Below are positions 1 to 6,806 of a stretch of DNA of 11,411 nucleotides, one piece after another; the first letter of the stretch is position 1, and each line of letters opens with the position of its first letter. The DNA is taken from assembly GCA_009703445.1 (NCBI GenBank), contig WLGA01000025.1:1-11411 (forward strand), written 5' to 3'. This DNA comes from Actinomycetota bacterium (GTDB lineage Bacteria > Actinomycetota > Actinomycetes > Actinomycetales > Microbacteriaceae). Position numbers and translations under genes: made by a program. Below the pieces are notes generated by a model. It ran no database searches, had not been told where the DNA came from, and saw nothing but the letters and a program-made list of their open reading frames with translations.

Positions 1-528
1 ATCATCAGCTTCAAGGACAACGAGTCTGATGAAGCCCCAACCGATCACGAATTCAAGCAGCGCGTCGAATTTGCCCACGATGGCAGCAACGCAATCACAT
101 ACATTTCATCAGCCGAACTCATCGGCGACCCTGCTATCGCCTTGCCAAGCGAAATCGGTTACTGGCGAATCGCTCGCAAGTCAGAGCCTGCCGATCACGG
201 CCCAGGCTTGCTTCCGGGCGTTGGAGAACCGAGCCTAAAAAGCCACGAAGACTTAGAGACTCTGCGCAACAAAGAGGGCGGTTTCGACATCCAGGTTTCG
301 ATGCTTCACCCAGGCGGAGTTGCCGAGCTTTACAACGGCAAGATCAAGGGTGCTCGCATCGACCTCGCTTCGGCCTCGGGTGCAGCGTTTGACACCGCAA
401 AGACCTATCGCCATTCGACCCGACTCTACGGCTTGGTAGAGAACGCCCTGCTTTGGGTGTGGGAGATCGCACTTCCTGCTGGCGATCTAAAGCCGCATGC
501 TTCAGCGCGCCTCGAACGAGTCGAATAA
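1..528 (+). CDS. FABP/nitrobindin-like heme-binding protein, 5'-truncated
   Basis: This is the C-terminal 175 residues of a protein that begins before the window; the frame is open from base 1 to the TAA at 526-528. It resembles the actinobacterial FABP-like family (DUF1794, THAP4/nitrobindin-type beta-barrel). Visible family features are the paired strands around VSMLHPGGVAELYNGKIKG and a C-terminal KPHASARLERV segment. In nitrobindins the His near this end is the axial heme ligand; here it is residue 166 of the visible part. Family members bind heme and may react with nitric oxide or peroxynitrite, but the role in actinobacteria is not settled. An internal ATG at 142 is not the real start, because the conserved barrel sequence runs upstream of it. 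The N-terminal GxWxGxG-type strand is outside the window. ygfZ starts 2 nt after the stop, so the two are probably co-transcribed. Confidence 0.8.
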   Translation: MISFKDNESDEAPTDHEFKQRVEFAHDGSNAITYISSAELIGDPAIALPSEIGYWRIARKSEPADHGPGLLPGVGEPSLKSHEDLETLRNKEGGFDIQVSMLHPGGVAELYNGKIKGARIDLASASGAAFDTAKTYRHSTRLYGLVENALLWVWEIALPAGDLKPHASARLERVE

Positions 529-530
529 TC

Positions 531-1592
531 ATGGCCGGTGAGGTTAAGGGCAGTTTTGCTAACCCACTAATCGAGCAGCGTCAACTCGCCGAGGGGCTAG
601 CTGCGGTAAATCTTGGCCCGCGCGGCATCATCACCGTTTTTGGCCCCGACCGACTCGACTGGCTGCACTCGCTTCTCAGCCAAAATCTGAAGAACCTAAA
701 GCCGGGGCAGAGTGCTGAGGCGCTGCTTCTGGACCCACAGGGGCACATCGAGCAGGTGATTCACTTCCTGGATGACGGCCAGACCGCATGGCTGATTGTC
801 GAGGCCGAAGGGCGCGAGGGTCTCCTAAAGTTTTTGACCAAGATGGTATTCCGAATGAAGGTCGAACTAGCCGACCGCTCGGATGATTTCACCGTAATTG
901 GGCGTTTGGTGCGCGGCGAAAATGCTAAACCAGAACTCGACCAAGCTGCGGTTTCGAACGAGGTCAGCTTGACCTGGGTTGACCCGTGGCCGGGCGTTGT
1001 CACCGGAGGCGTGCGTTACTCGCGCGCGTGGCCTGCCAAGTGGCCATGGACAGAGACCCTAGTTGCTAATGAGGATGTGGCTTCGGTATTTGCCGAGTTC
1101 GAACCAGCCGGAACCATGGCTTACGACGCGCTTCGAATCGCAGCCCACCGCCCACGCCAGCTCGGCGAGGTAGACGACAAGGCTTTGCCGCATGAATTTG
1201 ACTGGCTTTCAACCGCGGTTCACATGAGCAAGGGCTGCTACCGTGGCCAAGAAACGGTCGCCAAGGTTCACAACCTCGGTCACCCTCCGCGCCGTCTAAC
1301 CTTCTTGCACCTTGACGGCTCGGGGCACGCCTTGCCTGAGGCTGGCGATGAAATCTACATTGACGGAAACCCAAGCGCAAGAGGCAAAATCACCTCGGTT
1401 GGGCAACATCACGAGATGGGGCCGATTGCACTGGCTCTGCTGTTCCGAGCGGTTCCCGAAGACGCGTCTCTAATCGTGCGCACCGGTTTGGGCGACCTGT
1501 CGGCTAGTCAAGAAGTTATCGTTCCGCAGAGCGCCGGCAAGGCCAATGACATCCCAAAGATTCCTAAGTTGTTGATGGGCGGCAAGCACTGA
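531..1592 (+). CDS. ygfZ: YgfZ/GcvT-family folate-binding protein
   Basis: This 353-residue protein belongs to the YgfZ (COG0354) family, which is related to the GcvT aminomethyltransferase fold. Members bind tetrahydrofolate and support maintenance of iron-sulfur enzymes such as MiaB. The diagnostic signature KGCYRGQE is at residues 234-241 and contains the functionally important Cys. The N-terminal segment (GIITVFGPDRLDWLHSLLSQ) matches the GcvT-like first domain. A longer reading is possible from 453, but it overlaps the upstream gene by 76 nt. The ATG at 531 lies 2 nt after the upstream stop and gives the usual N-terminus, so it was chosen. No strong Shine-Dalgarno sequence is visible, and translation is probably coupled to the preceding gene. 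The TGA shares its last A with the ATG of the next gene. Confidence 0.9.
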   Translation: MAGEVKGSFANPLIEQRQLAEGLAAVNLGPRGIITVFGPDRLDWLHSLLSQNLKNLKPGQSAEALLLDPQGHIEQVIHFLDDGQTAWLIVEAEGREGLLKFLTKMVFRMKVELADRSDDFTVIGRLVRGENAKPELDQAAVSNEVSLTWVDPWPGVVTGGVRYSRAWPAKWPWTETLVANEDVASVFAEFEPAGTMAYDALRIAAHRPRQLGEVDDKALPHEFDWLSTAVHMSKGCYRGQETVAKVHNLGHPPRRLTFLHLDGSGHALPEAGDEIYIDGNPSARGKITSVGQHHEMGPIALALLFRAVPEDASLIVRTGLGDLSASQEVIVPQSAGKANDIPKIPKLLMGGKH

Positions 1593-2653
1593 TGCGTTGG
1601 AGCCTCAACGACTCGACGCGCCGGGTAATCGAGTCAGCTCCTGCAATCATCCAGATTGTCCTCGCAGCAACCGCAAGTTTTGCTTTCACCAACTTGGTCC
1701 TTGGGCACTCAAACCCAATCTTTTCTGTCACTGTGGCCATCACCGCCCTGGGTTTCACTCGAGACGCGCGGCCTCGTCGAATCCTTTCAACTGCCATTGG
1801 AATGGTCACCGGCATCGTTTTGAGCGAGCTTTTGCTTCTGCTGATCGGTCAGGGTTTGTGGCAGATGTCCATCGTTCTTCTGATTGCGCTAACCGCGGCA
1901 AGATTCATCACCGGATCAGCGGCTTTTGCTCTCACCGTAGGCATCCAAGCGATGCTCGTTTACATCATGCCGGCACCGGAAGGTGGAGCATTCGTCCGCA
2001 GCCTGGATGGTGTCATCGGTGGTTTTACTGCCCTCATTTTCACGGCGATAATTCCTCGCGACCCTCGCGGTTTGGCCAACAAGGATGCCACGAAACTTTT
2101 CAACATCTTCTTGGATTCACTCGAAGCGCTCAAACTCGCCGTCAGAAATGTTGACGTTGCAATCGTCGATGAAGCCCTCACCCGGGTTCGCCGCTCGCAG
2201 CCGCTGGTCGACAACTGGCGCATGTCACTGGATAGCGCTATCGCAATCTCTCGCATCTCACCATTCCTGCGCAAATACCAGGATGAACTCTCCGGTCAGG
2301 TTCGCTTGATGCGCGGGATGGACCTCGCCACCAGGAACCTTCGCGTCGTCGTGCGCCGGGTGGACTTTTTAGTGCGTGACGGGGTTTCAAGACCTTATCT
2401 AGCCGACCTATTTGAGCAAATATCCTCAGCAACTCAGCTGCTATCAATGGGCCTCGAGAGCGCGGAGCGCCTGCGCGAAGCTCAAGAGCAATTTGTCGAA
2501 ATCATTCACCAGCTCGACCCAAAGAAATTCGGCATCGCCGACCAAATTCGTGAGGCGAGCGTTTTGCTCTTGTTACGACCGCTTTTGGTTGATCTTTTGT
2601 GTGCCAGCGGCATGAGCGAAGACGATGCTCGGGCCGAATTACCAGCCATCTAG
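1592..2653 (+). CDS. FUSC-family membrane protein (aromatic acid exporter-like)
   Basis: This is a 353-residue membrane protein. About six hydrophobic segments fall roughly at residues 18-37, 44-57, 64-86, 91-108, 110-127 and 136-155. A soluble, charged helical C-terminal half (about 160-353) follows. This layout, with the conserved region ILSTAIGMVTGIVLSELLL, fits the FUSC/ArAE family (half-size form), whose characterised members export fusaric, p-hydroxybenzoic or other aromatic acids. The substrate cannot be read from the sequence. The cytoplasmic half is rich in Arg and Asp/Glu and may be partly coiled-coil, around residues 165-300. The start ATG overlaps the ygfZ stop by 1 nt, which indicates translational coupling. 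No hairpin terminator is visible in the 92 nt before pstC, so read-through into the pst genes is possible. Confidence 0.75.
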   Translation: MRWSLNDSTRRVIESAPAIIQIVLAATASFAFTNLVLGHSNPIFSVTVAITALGFTRDARPRRILSTAIGMVTGIVLSELLLLLIGQGLWQMSIVLLIALTAARFITGSAAFALTVGIQAMLVYIMPAPEGGAFVRSLDGVIGGFTALIFTAIIPRDPRGLANKDATKLFNIFLDSLEALKLAVRNVDVAIVDEALTRVRRSQPLVDNWRMSLDSAIAISRISPFLRKYQDELSGQVRLMRGMDLATRNLRVVVRRVDFLVRDGVSRPYLADLFEQISSATQLLSMGLESAERLREAQEQFVEIIHQLDPKKFGIADQIREASVLLLLRPLLVDLLCASGMSEDDARAELPAI

Positions 2654-2684
2654 GCGCATCTTTACACCGAACACTGTTTCGCAA

Positions 2685-2706
2685 TTCACCTTCCGTTAAC
2701 CTTTCA
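2685..2706 (+). promoter_or_regulatory. Candidate RegX3/PhoP (Pho) box upstream of pstC
   Basis: Two 11-nt direct-repeat units are visible: one starting with TTCACC (2685) and one with TTAACC (2696). Another related hexamer, TACACC, lies at 2663, exactly 22 nt (two units) upstream. The core CACCTTCCGTTAACC matches CACCT-N3-GTTAACC upstream of pstS. Actinobacterial PhoP/RegX3 regulators bind 11-nt direct repeats related to GTTCACC, so this is the likely phosphate-starvation operator of pstCAB. The assignment is inferred from pattern and location. Confidence 0.6.
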
Positions 2707-2713
2707 AAAAGGT

Positions 2714-2739
2714 TCTAGACACATCGGGCTTCGAATATT
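2714..2739 (+). promoter_or_regulatory. Possible -10 region(s) for pstC
   Basis: Two weak -10 candidates follow the Pho box. TCTAGA at 2714-2719 is 12 nt after the box, as expected if the box replaces the -35. AATATT at 2734-2739 leaves 6 nt before the ATG, which would give a leaderless mRNA. There is no convincing Shine-Dalgarno sequence before pstC, which favours the second reading. Neither is a strong match. Confidence 0.3.
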
Positions 2740-2745
2740 GAACAC

Positions 2746-3723
2746 ATGAGTGTTAATGCCCCTTCGGAGAAAATCGAAAGACGCAAATTGGCTACCAAGC
2801 CATTTGCCCGAGCCGACCGCATTTTCTTCGCTGTTTCGACGGCTGCGGCTTACTCATCCTTCGTCATCATCGCCCTGATTCTGATCTTCCTCGTCGGTCG
2901 AGCCATCCCGGCTTTCCAGACCCAAGGAATCATCGACTTCGCGTTTGGCTCCACCTGGGACTCGGCCGCAACCCCGGCAACTTTCCAGCTCGGGCCTATG
3001 CTTTGGGGCTCGATCCTGATTTCGCTAATCGGTGTCGTAATCGCGGTGCCTCTCGCCATCTCGATTGCCTACTTCATCGAATTCATGGCTCACAAAACTC
3101 TGGCCAAGATAGTCACCACAATCGTTGACCTGCTAGCCGCGATTCCGTCAATCGTTCTCGGCCTTTGGGGCGCGTTCGTTTTCTCACCGATTGCGGCCGG
3201 TTGGGCCAAGATGTTGAACCAATCAATGGGCTGGATTCCAATCTTCGACAACCCTGAGCAGAACTTCCTTCGCAGCCCATTTATCGCCGGCATCGTGGTC
3301 GCAGTAATGATTGTTCCGATCATCGCCTCAATCACCCGTGAAATCTTTAGCCAAATGGACCGCGACATCATCAACGCTTCATTGGCTCTCGGCGGAAACC
3401 GAGAGTCAACCTTCCGCAAGGTGATTTTGCCGACAGCCGCCGGAGGTGTCATCGGTGGTGTGCTTCTCGGCTTGGGCCGCGCCCTGGGTGAGACTGTTGC
3501 AGTGCTTTACGTTTTGAACATCAGCTTCGACATCAACTGGGGCAGCGTTCTCCAGGCCAAGGGTGGCTCGGTTGCTTCGATGATCATCTCGAAGTTCGGC
3601 GAGGCCAACCCGGATGAAATCAGCGCGCTGATGGCTGCCGGCCTGGTGCTATTCGTCTTCACTCTGATCATCAACTCAATCGCGTCCTACATCGTTGCAA
3701 AGGCTCAGCCATGGAGAAAGTAA
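2746..3723 (+). CDS. pstC: Phosphate ABC transporter permease PstC
   Basis: This is a 325-residue inner-membrane permease of the high-affinity Pst phosphate importer, partnering with PstA. A polar N-terminus of about 25 residues is followed by six hydrophobic segments (about 27-53, 83-110, 118-150, 178-200, 238-262 and 293-318). The EAA loop that contacts PstB is seen around residues 203-230, with NASLALGG at 210-217 followed by the RKVILP stretch. The GLGRALGETVAVLYV sequence after it is characteristic of Pst permeases. Length is normal for actinobacterial PstC. The start ATG at 2746 fits the family. No clear Shine-Dalgarno sequence precedes it. pstC is the first gene of the cluster, whereas the common order puts pstS first. 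The stop overlaps the start of pstA by 13 nt. Confidence 0.95.
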   Translation: MSVNAPSEKIERRKLATKPFARADRIFFAVSTAAAYSSFVIIALILIFLVGRAIPAFQTQGIIDFAFGSTWDSAATPATFQLGPMLWGSILISLIGVVIAVPLAISIAYFIEFMAHKTLAKIVTTIVDLLAAIPSIVLGLWGAFVFSPIAAGWAKMLNQSMGWIPIFDNPEQNFLRSPFIAGIVVAVMIVPIIASITREIFSQMDRDIINASLALGGNRESTFRKVILPTAAGGVIGGVLLGLGRALGETVAVLYVLNISFDINWGSVLQAKGGSVASMIISKFGEANPDEISALMAAGLVLFVFTLIINSIASYIVAKAQPWRK

Positions 3724-4787
3724 CCGACCTAACTCCGGTCGCAAGGCCGAAGACAGCCGCTCCGTGGTCACGCAAGTCACCACAGTTCGTGCTTTACGCC
3801 TCTTTAGCATCGATTGTTCCTGCAGCGGTTGCGCTCGGCACAATTGCGCTGACCGGCATGGATTTCATGGCGGCACTGTTCATTGTCTTCCTACCACTTC
3901 AGATTGTCGCCGCGGCGCTTGTCGGAATCACCGTTTACGGCCGCCGAGGCATCCTTGAAGGTTTGCTCGTTGTGGCAACGATCTTCCTTAGCTCCTTCGT
4001 CTTCGTGTTGCTCGGCTCAGTTATCTGGTCGGTTATCAGCAACGGCTTCTCCGCTTTGAGCGCCAGTTTCATCTTCCAGAACAACTACTACATCCAGCCA
4101 AAGACCTCGCTGGAGTTCGGCGGAGTTGGCCACTCAATCCTCGGAAGCCTTTTGATCGTCGGCCTCTCTACCATCGTGACCGTGCCTCTGGGTTTGGCGA
4201 CTGCCGTTTACCTAACCGAGACTCAGGGCAAGAGCAAGGGCATCATCCGCACCCTGCTACAGGCGATGTCTGGTCTTCCATCCGTGGTTTCTGGATTGTT
4301 CATCTATGCGATGTTCATCGCCTCGGGAATCACAACTTATGCGGGCTGGACAGGTTCGCTAGCGCTGATTCCCTTGATGTTGCCAACAGTCGCCCGTGTA
4401 ACCGAAGAGGCATTGCGTCTCGTTCCGGTTGAGCTCCGAAATGGCGCGCTTGCTTTGGGTGCCCCTGCATGGCGAGCATTTGTACAGGTGACCCTGCCTG
4501 CTGCGAAGTCAGGCATCGTGACCGCAATCCTTTTGGGTGTTGCCCGAGTCATCGGCGAGACTGCTCCGCTGGTGTTGACCACTTTTGCCGCCGACCGCAC
4601 CAACCTCAACCCATTTGAGGGTGCAATGGGCTCGCTACCTACCTACCTGTTCAACTACATCGCATTTGGCTTCGACGAGTCTATTCAGCGTGCCTGGGGT
4701 GCAGCCCTAGTCATCCTGATCCTCGTAGCGATTCTCTTCATCTCGGCTCGAGTTGCATCGCGCACTCGCACCAAGGCAAGAAAGTAA
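3711..4787 (+). CDS. pstA: Phosphate ABC transporter permease PstA
   Basis: This is the second permease subunit of the Pst complex, 358 residues long. The EAA loop is at residues 232-251 (EEALRLVPVELRNGALALGA), followed by LLGVARVIGETAPLVLT, a PstA hallmark. Compared with the roughly 300-residue enterobacterial PstA, the N-terminus is longer. It has two extra hydrophobic segments at about residues 25-47 and 50-72, ahead of the usual first segment at about 83-105. This extension may be common in actinobacterial PstA proteins, but I cannot check that here. The ATG at 3711 lies inside the end of pstC (13-nt overlap), which indicates tight translational coupling. The C-terminus is basic (ASRTRTKARK), as expected for a cytoplasmic tail. 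Confidence 0.94.
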   Translation: MEKVTDLTPVARPKTAAPWSRKSPQFVLYASLASIVPAAVALGTIALTGMDFMAALFIVFLPLQIVAAALVGITVYGRRGILEGLLVVATIFLSSFVFVLLGSVIWSVISNGFSALSASFIFQNNYYIQPKTSLEFGGVGHSILGSLLIVGLSTIVTVPLGLATAVYLTETQGKSKGIIRTLLQAMSGLPSVVSGLFIYAMFIASGITTYAGWTGSLALIPLMLPTVARVTEEALRLVPVELRNGALALGAPAWRAFVQVTLPAAKSGIVTAILLGVARVIGETAPLVLTTFAADRTNLNPFEGAMGSLPTYLFNYIAFGFDESIQRAWGAALVILILVAILFISARVASRTRTKARK

Positions 4788-4794
4788 GGAAAAA

Positions 4795-5574
4795 ATGTCA
4801 AACCTCACCTATCACCTGCGTGCCGAAGACGTAAACGTCTGGTTTGGCGAGCGTCACGTTCTGAAGAATGTGAACCTTGCTTTCCCGACCAATCAGGTCA
4901 CCGCGCTTATCGGCCCATCTGGCTGCGGTAAGTCAACTTTCATCCGCACCCTGAACCGCATGCACGAGCTAATTCCTTCAGCTGGTTTCGCCGGCAAGGT
5001 TCTGCTTGACGACGAAGACATCTACGGCGACGGAATCGACCCGGTCAAGGTTCGCTTGAACGTCGGAATGGTATTCCAGAAGCCAAACCCTTTCCCAACC
5101 ATGTCGATTCAGGAGAATGTTCTTTCGGGATTGAAGCTTTCGGGTCGCAAGAACGCAAACAACGAAGAGTTGGTCGAAACCTCACTTCGTCGTGCTTCAA
5201 TCTGGAACGAAGTTAAGGATCGCCTAAACGACCCTGCGCTTTCACTTTCTGGTGGTCAGCAGCAGCGTCTTTGCATCGCCCGCTCATTGGCAATGGGCCC
5301 AAAGGTCTTGCTCATGGATGAGCCTTGTTCGGCGCTTGACCCAGGTTCTACACGCCGCGTCGAGGAGACCATCCTTGAGCTAGCTCCTGAAATGACGATC
5401 GTTATCGTGACTCACAACATGCAGCAGGCGCAGCGCGTTGCAGACCAGACCGCGTTCTTCTTGTCAGAGGATGGCAACCCTGGCCACGTCGTCGAGTTCG
5501 GTGCTACCGAGCAGGTTTTCGAGCAGCCGATTGACCCTCGAACCAACGACTACGTCAACGGACACTTCGGCTAG
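4795..5574 (+). CDS. pstB: Phosphate import ATP-binding protein PstB
   Basis: This is the 259-residue ATPase of the Pst importer. Walker A GPSGCGKST is at residues 40-48, the Q-loop lies in GMVFQKPNPFP, the ABC signature LSGGQQQR is at 151-158, Walker B VLLMDEP is at 171-177, and the H-loop His is residue 207 (VTHNMQQA). The phrase QKPNPFPTMSIQENV is typical of PstB among ABC ATPases. The start chosen is the ATG at 4795, preceded by AAGGA 4 nt away; it begins only 7 nt after the pstA stop. A longer reading from 4753 would overlap pstA and lacks support. The protein acts on the cytoplasmic face with PstC and PstA. pstB is followed by a 131-nt gap with its own promoter signals, so pstS is probably transcribed separately as well as by read-through. 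Confidence 0.96.
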   Translation: MSNLTYHLRAEDVNVWFGERHVLKNVNLAFPTNQVTALIGPSGCGKSTFIRTLNRMHELIPSAGFAGKVLLDDEDIYGDGIDPVKVRLNVGMVFQKPNPFPTMSIQENVLSGLKLSGRKNANNEELVETSLRRASIWNEVKDRLNDPALSLSGGQQQRLCIARSLAMGPKVLLMDEPCSALDPGSTRRVEETILELAPEMTIVIVTHNMQQAQRVADQTAFFLSEDGNPGHVVEFGATEQVFEQPIDPRTNDYVNGHFG

Positions 5575-5584
5575 CCAAAAGCTA

Positions 5585-5607
5585 GACACCTGAAGTTAAC
5601 CATTTCG
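5585..5607 (+). promoter_or_regulatory. Candidate Pho box 1 upstream of pstS
   Basis: GACACC at 5585 and TTAACC at 5596 are spaced by 11 nt. The core CACCTGAAGTTAACC (5587-5601) has the same CACCT-N3-GTTAACC pattern as the pstC upstream box, and both continue into a TTTC-like tail. It lies about 48 nt upstream of the proposed -10, consistent with a distal activator site. Binding by RegX3 is inferred. Confidence 0.55.
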
Positions 5608-5631
5608 TCGCTAACTAGTTACTAGGTAAAG

Positions 5632-5645
5632 CACCTCGGTTAACT
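5632..5645 (+). promoter_or_regulatory. Candidate Pho box 2 overlapping the pstS -35 position
   Basis: CACCT at 5632-5636 is followed by CG and GTTAACT at 5639-5645, a variant of the pstC and first pstS boxes with a 2-nt instead of a 3-nt spacer. It starts 45 nt (about four helical turns) after box 1. Its first hexamer falls where a -35 would lie, 17 nt before the TCTAAT -10. OmpR-family activators such as PhoB and PhoP commonly occupy this position in place of a -35. Confidence 0.5.
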
Positions 5646-5654
5646 TCGAAAGTT

Positions 5655-5660
5655 TCTAAT
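5655..5660 (+). promoter_or_regulatory. -10 element of the pstS promoter
   Basis: TCTAAT matches TATAAT at five of six positions and lies 46 nt before the pstS start. That gives a 5' leader of roughly 38-40 nt with a strong ribosome binding site. No -35 consensus is present; the second candidate Pho box occupies that place. Confidence 0.55.
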
Positions 5661-5693
5661 AGAAACATCCGCAAGACAAACCACTTTCTTTCC

Positions 5694-5699
5694 AAGGAG
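5694..5699 (+). promoter_or_regulatory. Strong ribosome binding site of pstS
   Basis: AAGGAG lies 6 nt before the ATG. It is among the strongest Shine-Dalgarno matches in the window and fits high expression of the binding protein. It fixes the start at 5706. Confidence 0.8.
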
Positions 5700-5705
5700 A
5701 AACAC

Positions 5706-6695
5706 ATGAAGCGCTCACTAGTCGGCATCCTCGCCGCAGTAGCTTTGGTCGGCACCATCGGCCTAACCGGAACCGCTGCATCTGCAGCTACCACCCTAAA
5801 GTCTTCAGGTTCATCATTCGCTAACGGCATCATGCAGGCTTGCAAGACCAACGTTGGCGGAGTTGACCTAACCTACACCTCTACTGGTTCAGGCACCGGC
5901 CGCAGCCAGTTCGCTGCTAAGACCACCGACTTCGGTATGTCAGACGGTCTTTTCACCGCAGGCACCCAGCCAGCTAACTTCGTTTACGTTCCACTAGTTG
6001 GTGGCCCTGTTGCCATCGTTCTAAACGTTCCTGGCGTAAAGAACCTAAACCTAACCGGCGACCTAATCGGTCAGCTATACACCGGCAAGATCACCAAGTG
6101 GAACGACGCGCAGATCGCAAAGATCAACAAGGGCGTCAAGCTTCCTGCACTTGCAGTTCAGCCGGTTTACCGCTCAGGTTCATCTGGTACCTCAGAGAAC
6201 TTCACCAACTTCCTAGCGCAGACCGCGACCGGCTGGAAGACCAACGGAACCTTCGCATCGGCTAACACCGTAGTTGGAACCTCAGCTGCAACCTCAACCG
6301 TTCTAGTTACCACCGTGAAGTCAACCTCAGGCGCATTTGGTTACGCTGACTTGTCAGACGTAGCAGCTGCAGGCTTGAACTTCGCTGCAGTTCTAAACGG
6401 CGCGAAGCAGTACATCAAGCCAGACGTTCGCTCAGCGAAGGCCTTCCTAGCTGTTCAGCGTGTGAACAACAACGGAACCCTAACCTACGACTACAAGACT
6501 CCTGTTCGTGGCGCTTACCCAGTTTCGCTAATCTCTTACGCACTTGCGTTCAAGAACGGAAACAAGGATGTTCAGAACTACCTAAAAGCATTCGTCAACA
6601 CCTGTGCTCCAACCGAGGGTGCGAAGCTTAGCTACGTTGCAATCGATGGCAAGCTGAAGGCGAAGGCTCTAGACCTGATTGACCTAATCGGCTAA
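5706..6695 (+). CDS. pstS: Phosphate-binding protein PstS, secreted, no lipobox
   Basis: This 329-residue protein is the extracytoplasmic phosphate-binding component of the Pst system. The N-terminus is a Sec signal peptide (basic MKR, a hydrophobic core, then TAASA with likely cleavage after residue 27). No Cys is present there, so lipid anchoring is not expected, although Gram-positive PstS proteins are usually lipoproteins. The phosphate-binding motifs are intact: SGSSF at 34-38, TGSGTGRS at 60-67, DFGMSD at 75-80 and RSGSSGTS at 156-163. The mature part has two Cys residues (in MQACKT and VNTCAP) that could form a disulfide. Leucine codon use is extreme, with CTA used for 19 of 30. pstS lies downstream of pstB rather than ahead of pstC, with its own promoter and two candidate Pho boxes. 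A strong hairpin follows the stop. Confidence 0.93.
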   Translation: MKRSLVGILAAVALVGTIGLTGTAASAATTLKSSGSSFANGIMQACKTNVGGVDLTYTSTGSGTGRSQFAAKTTDFGMSDGLFTAGTQPANFVYVPLVGGPVAIVLNVPGVKNLNLTGDLIGQLYTGKITKWNDAQIAKINKGVKLPALAVQPVYRSGSSGTSENFTNFLAQTATGWKTNGTFASANTVVGTSAATSTVLVTTVKSTSGAFGYADLSDVAAAGLNFAAVLNGAKQYIKPDVRSAKAFLAVQRVNNNGTLTYDYKTPVRGAYPVSLISYALAFKNGNKDVQNYLKAFVNTCAPTEGAKLSYVAIDGKLKAKALDLIDLIG

Positions 6696-6710
6696 TCAAA
6701 AAGCCTTAAA

Positions 6711-6750
6711 GTGGGAGAGCGCAACCGTGCCTTGGTTGCGCTCTCTCCAC
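6711..6750 (+). terminator. Strong hairpin between pstS and the pstS-like gene
   Basis: The left arm GTGGGAGAGCGCAACC (6711-6726) pairs with 6734-6750 around a 7-nt loop. The stem is 16 bp with a single bulged T. It begins 16 nt after the pstS stop. Only a short GTTTC follows instead of a clear T-run. It may therefore be a partial terminator, or a 3' stabiliser that makes pstS mRNA more abundant than the downstream gene. Confidence 0.65.
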
Positions 6751-6796
6751 GTTTCAAAAGTTCCAAGTAAGAAACCTTTCGCAGTAAGAATCACCT

Positions 6797-6801
6797 AGGA
6801 G
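6797..6801 (+). promoter_or_regulatory. Ribosome binding site deciding the GTG start of the pstS-like gene
   Basis: AGGAG lies 5 nt before the GTG at 6807. The GTG start gives a complete lipoprotein signal peptide, which supports this choice. Confidence 0.75.
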
Positions 6802-6806
6802 AAATC

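Noticed and set aside
453..530. Longer start for ygfZ from the ATG at 453
   Set aside because: It lies inside the conserved end of the upstream gene and the added residues do not look like the family; the ATG at 531 is 2 nt after the upstream stop.
1597..2154. 185-codon open frame overlapping the FUSC gene on the same strand
   Set aside because: The translation is rich in His, Arg, Ser and Trp with no family resemblance, and it is a frame-shifted shadow of the membrane protein.
5569..5585. CTAGC-CAAAA-GCTAG inverted repeat right after the pstB stop, as a terminator
   Set aside because: The stem is only 5 bp, AT-rich in part, and no T-run follows, so it is too weak to call.
6751..6775. GTTTC...GAAAC inverted repeat before the pstS-like gene
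   Set aside because: The arms are 5 nt and low in complexity, with no further support as an operator or hairpin.
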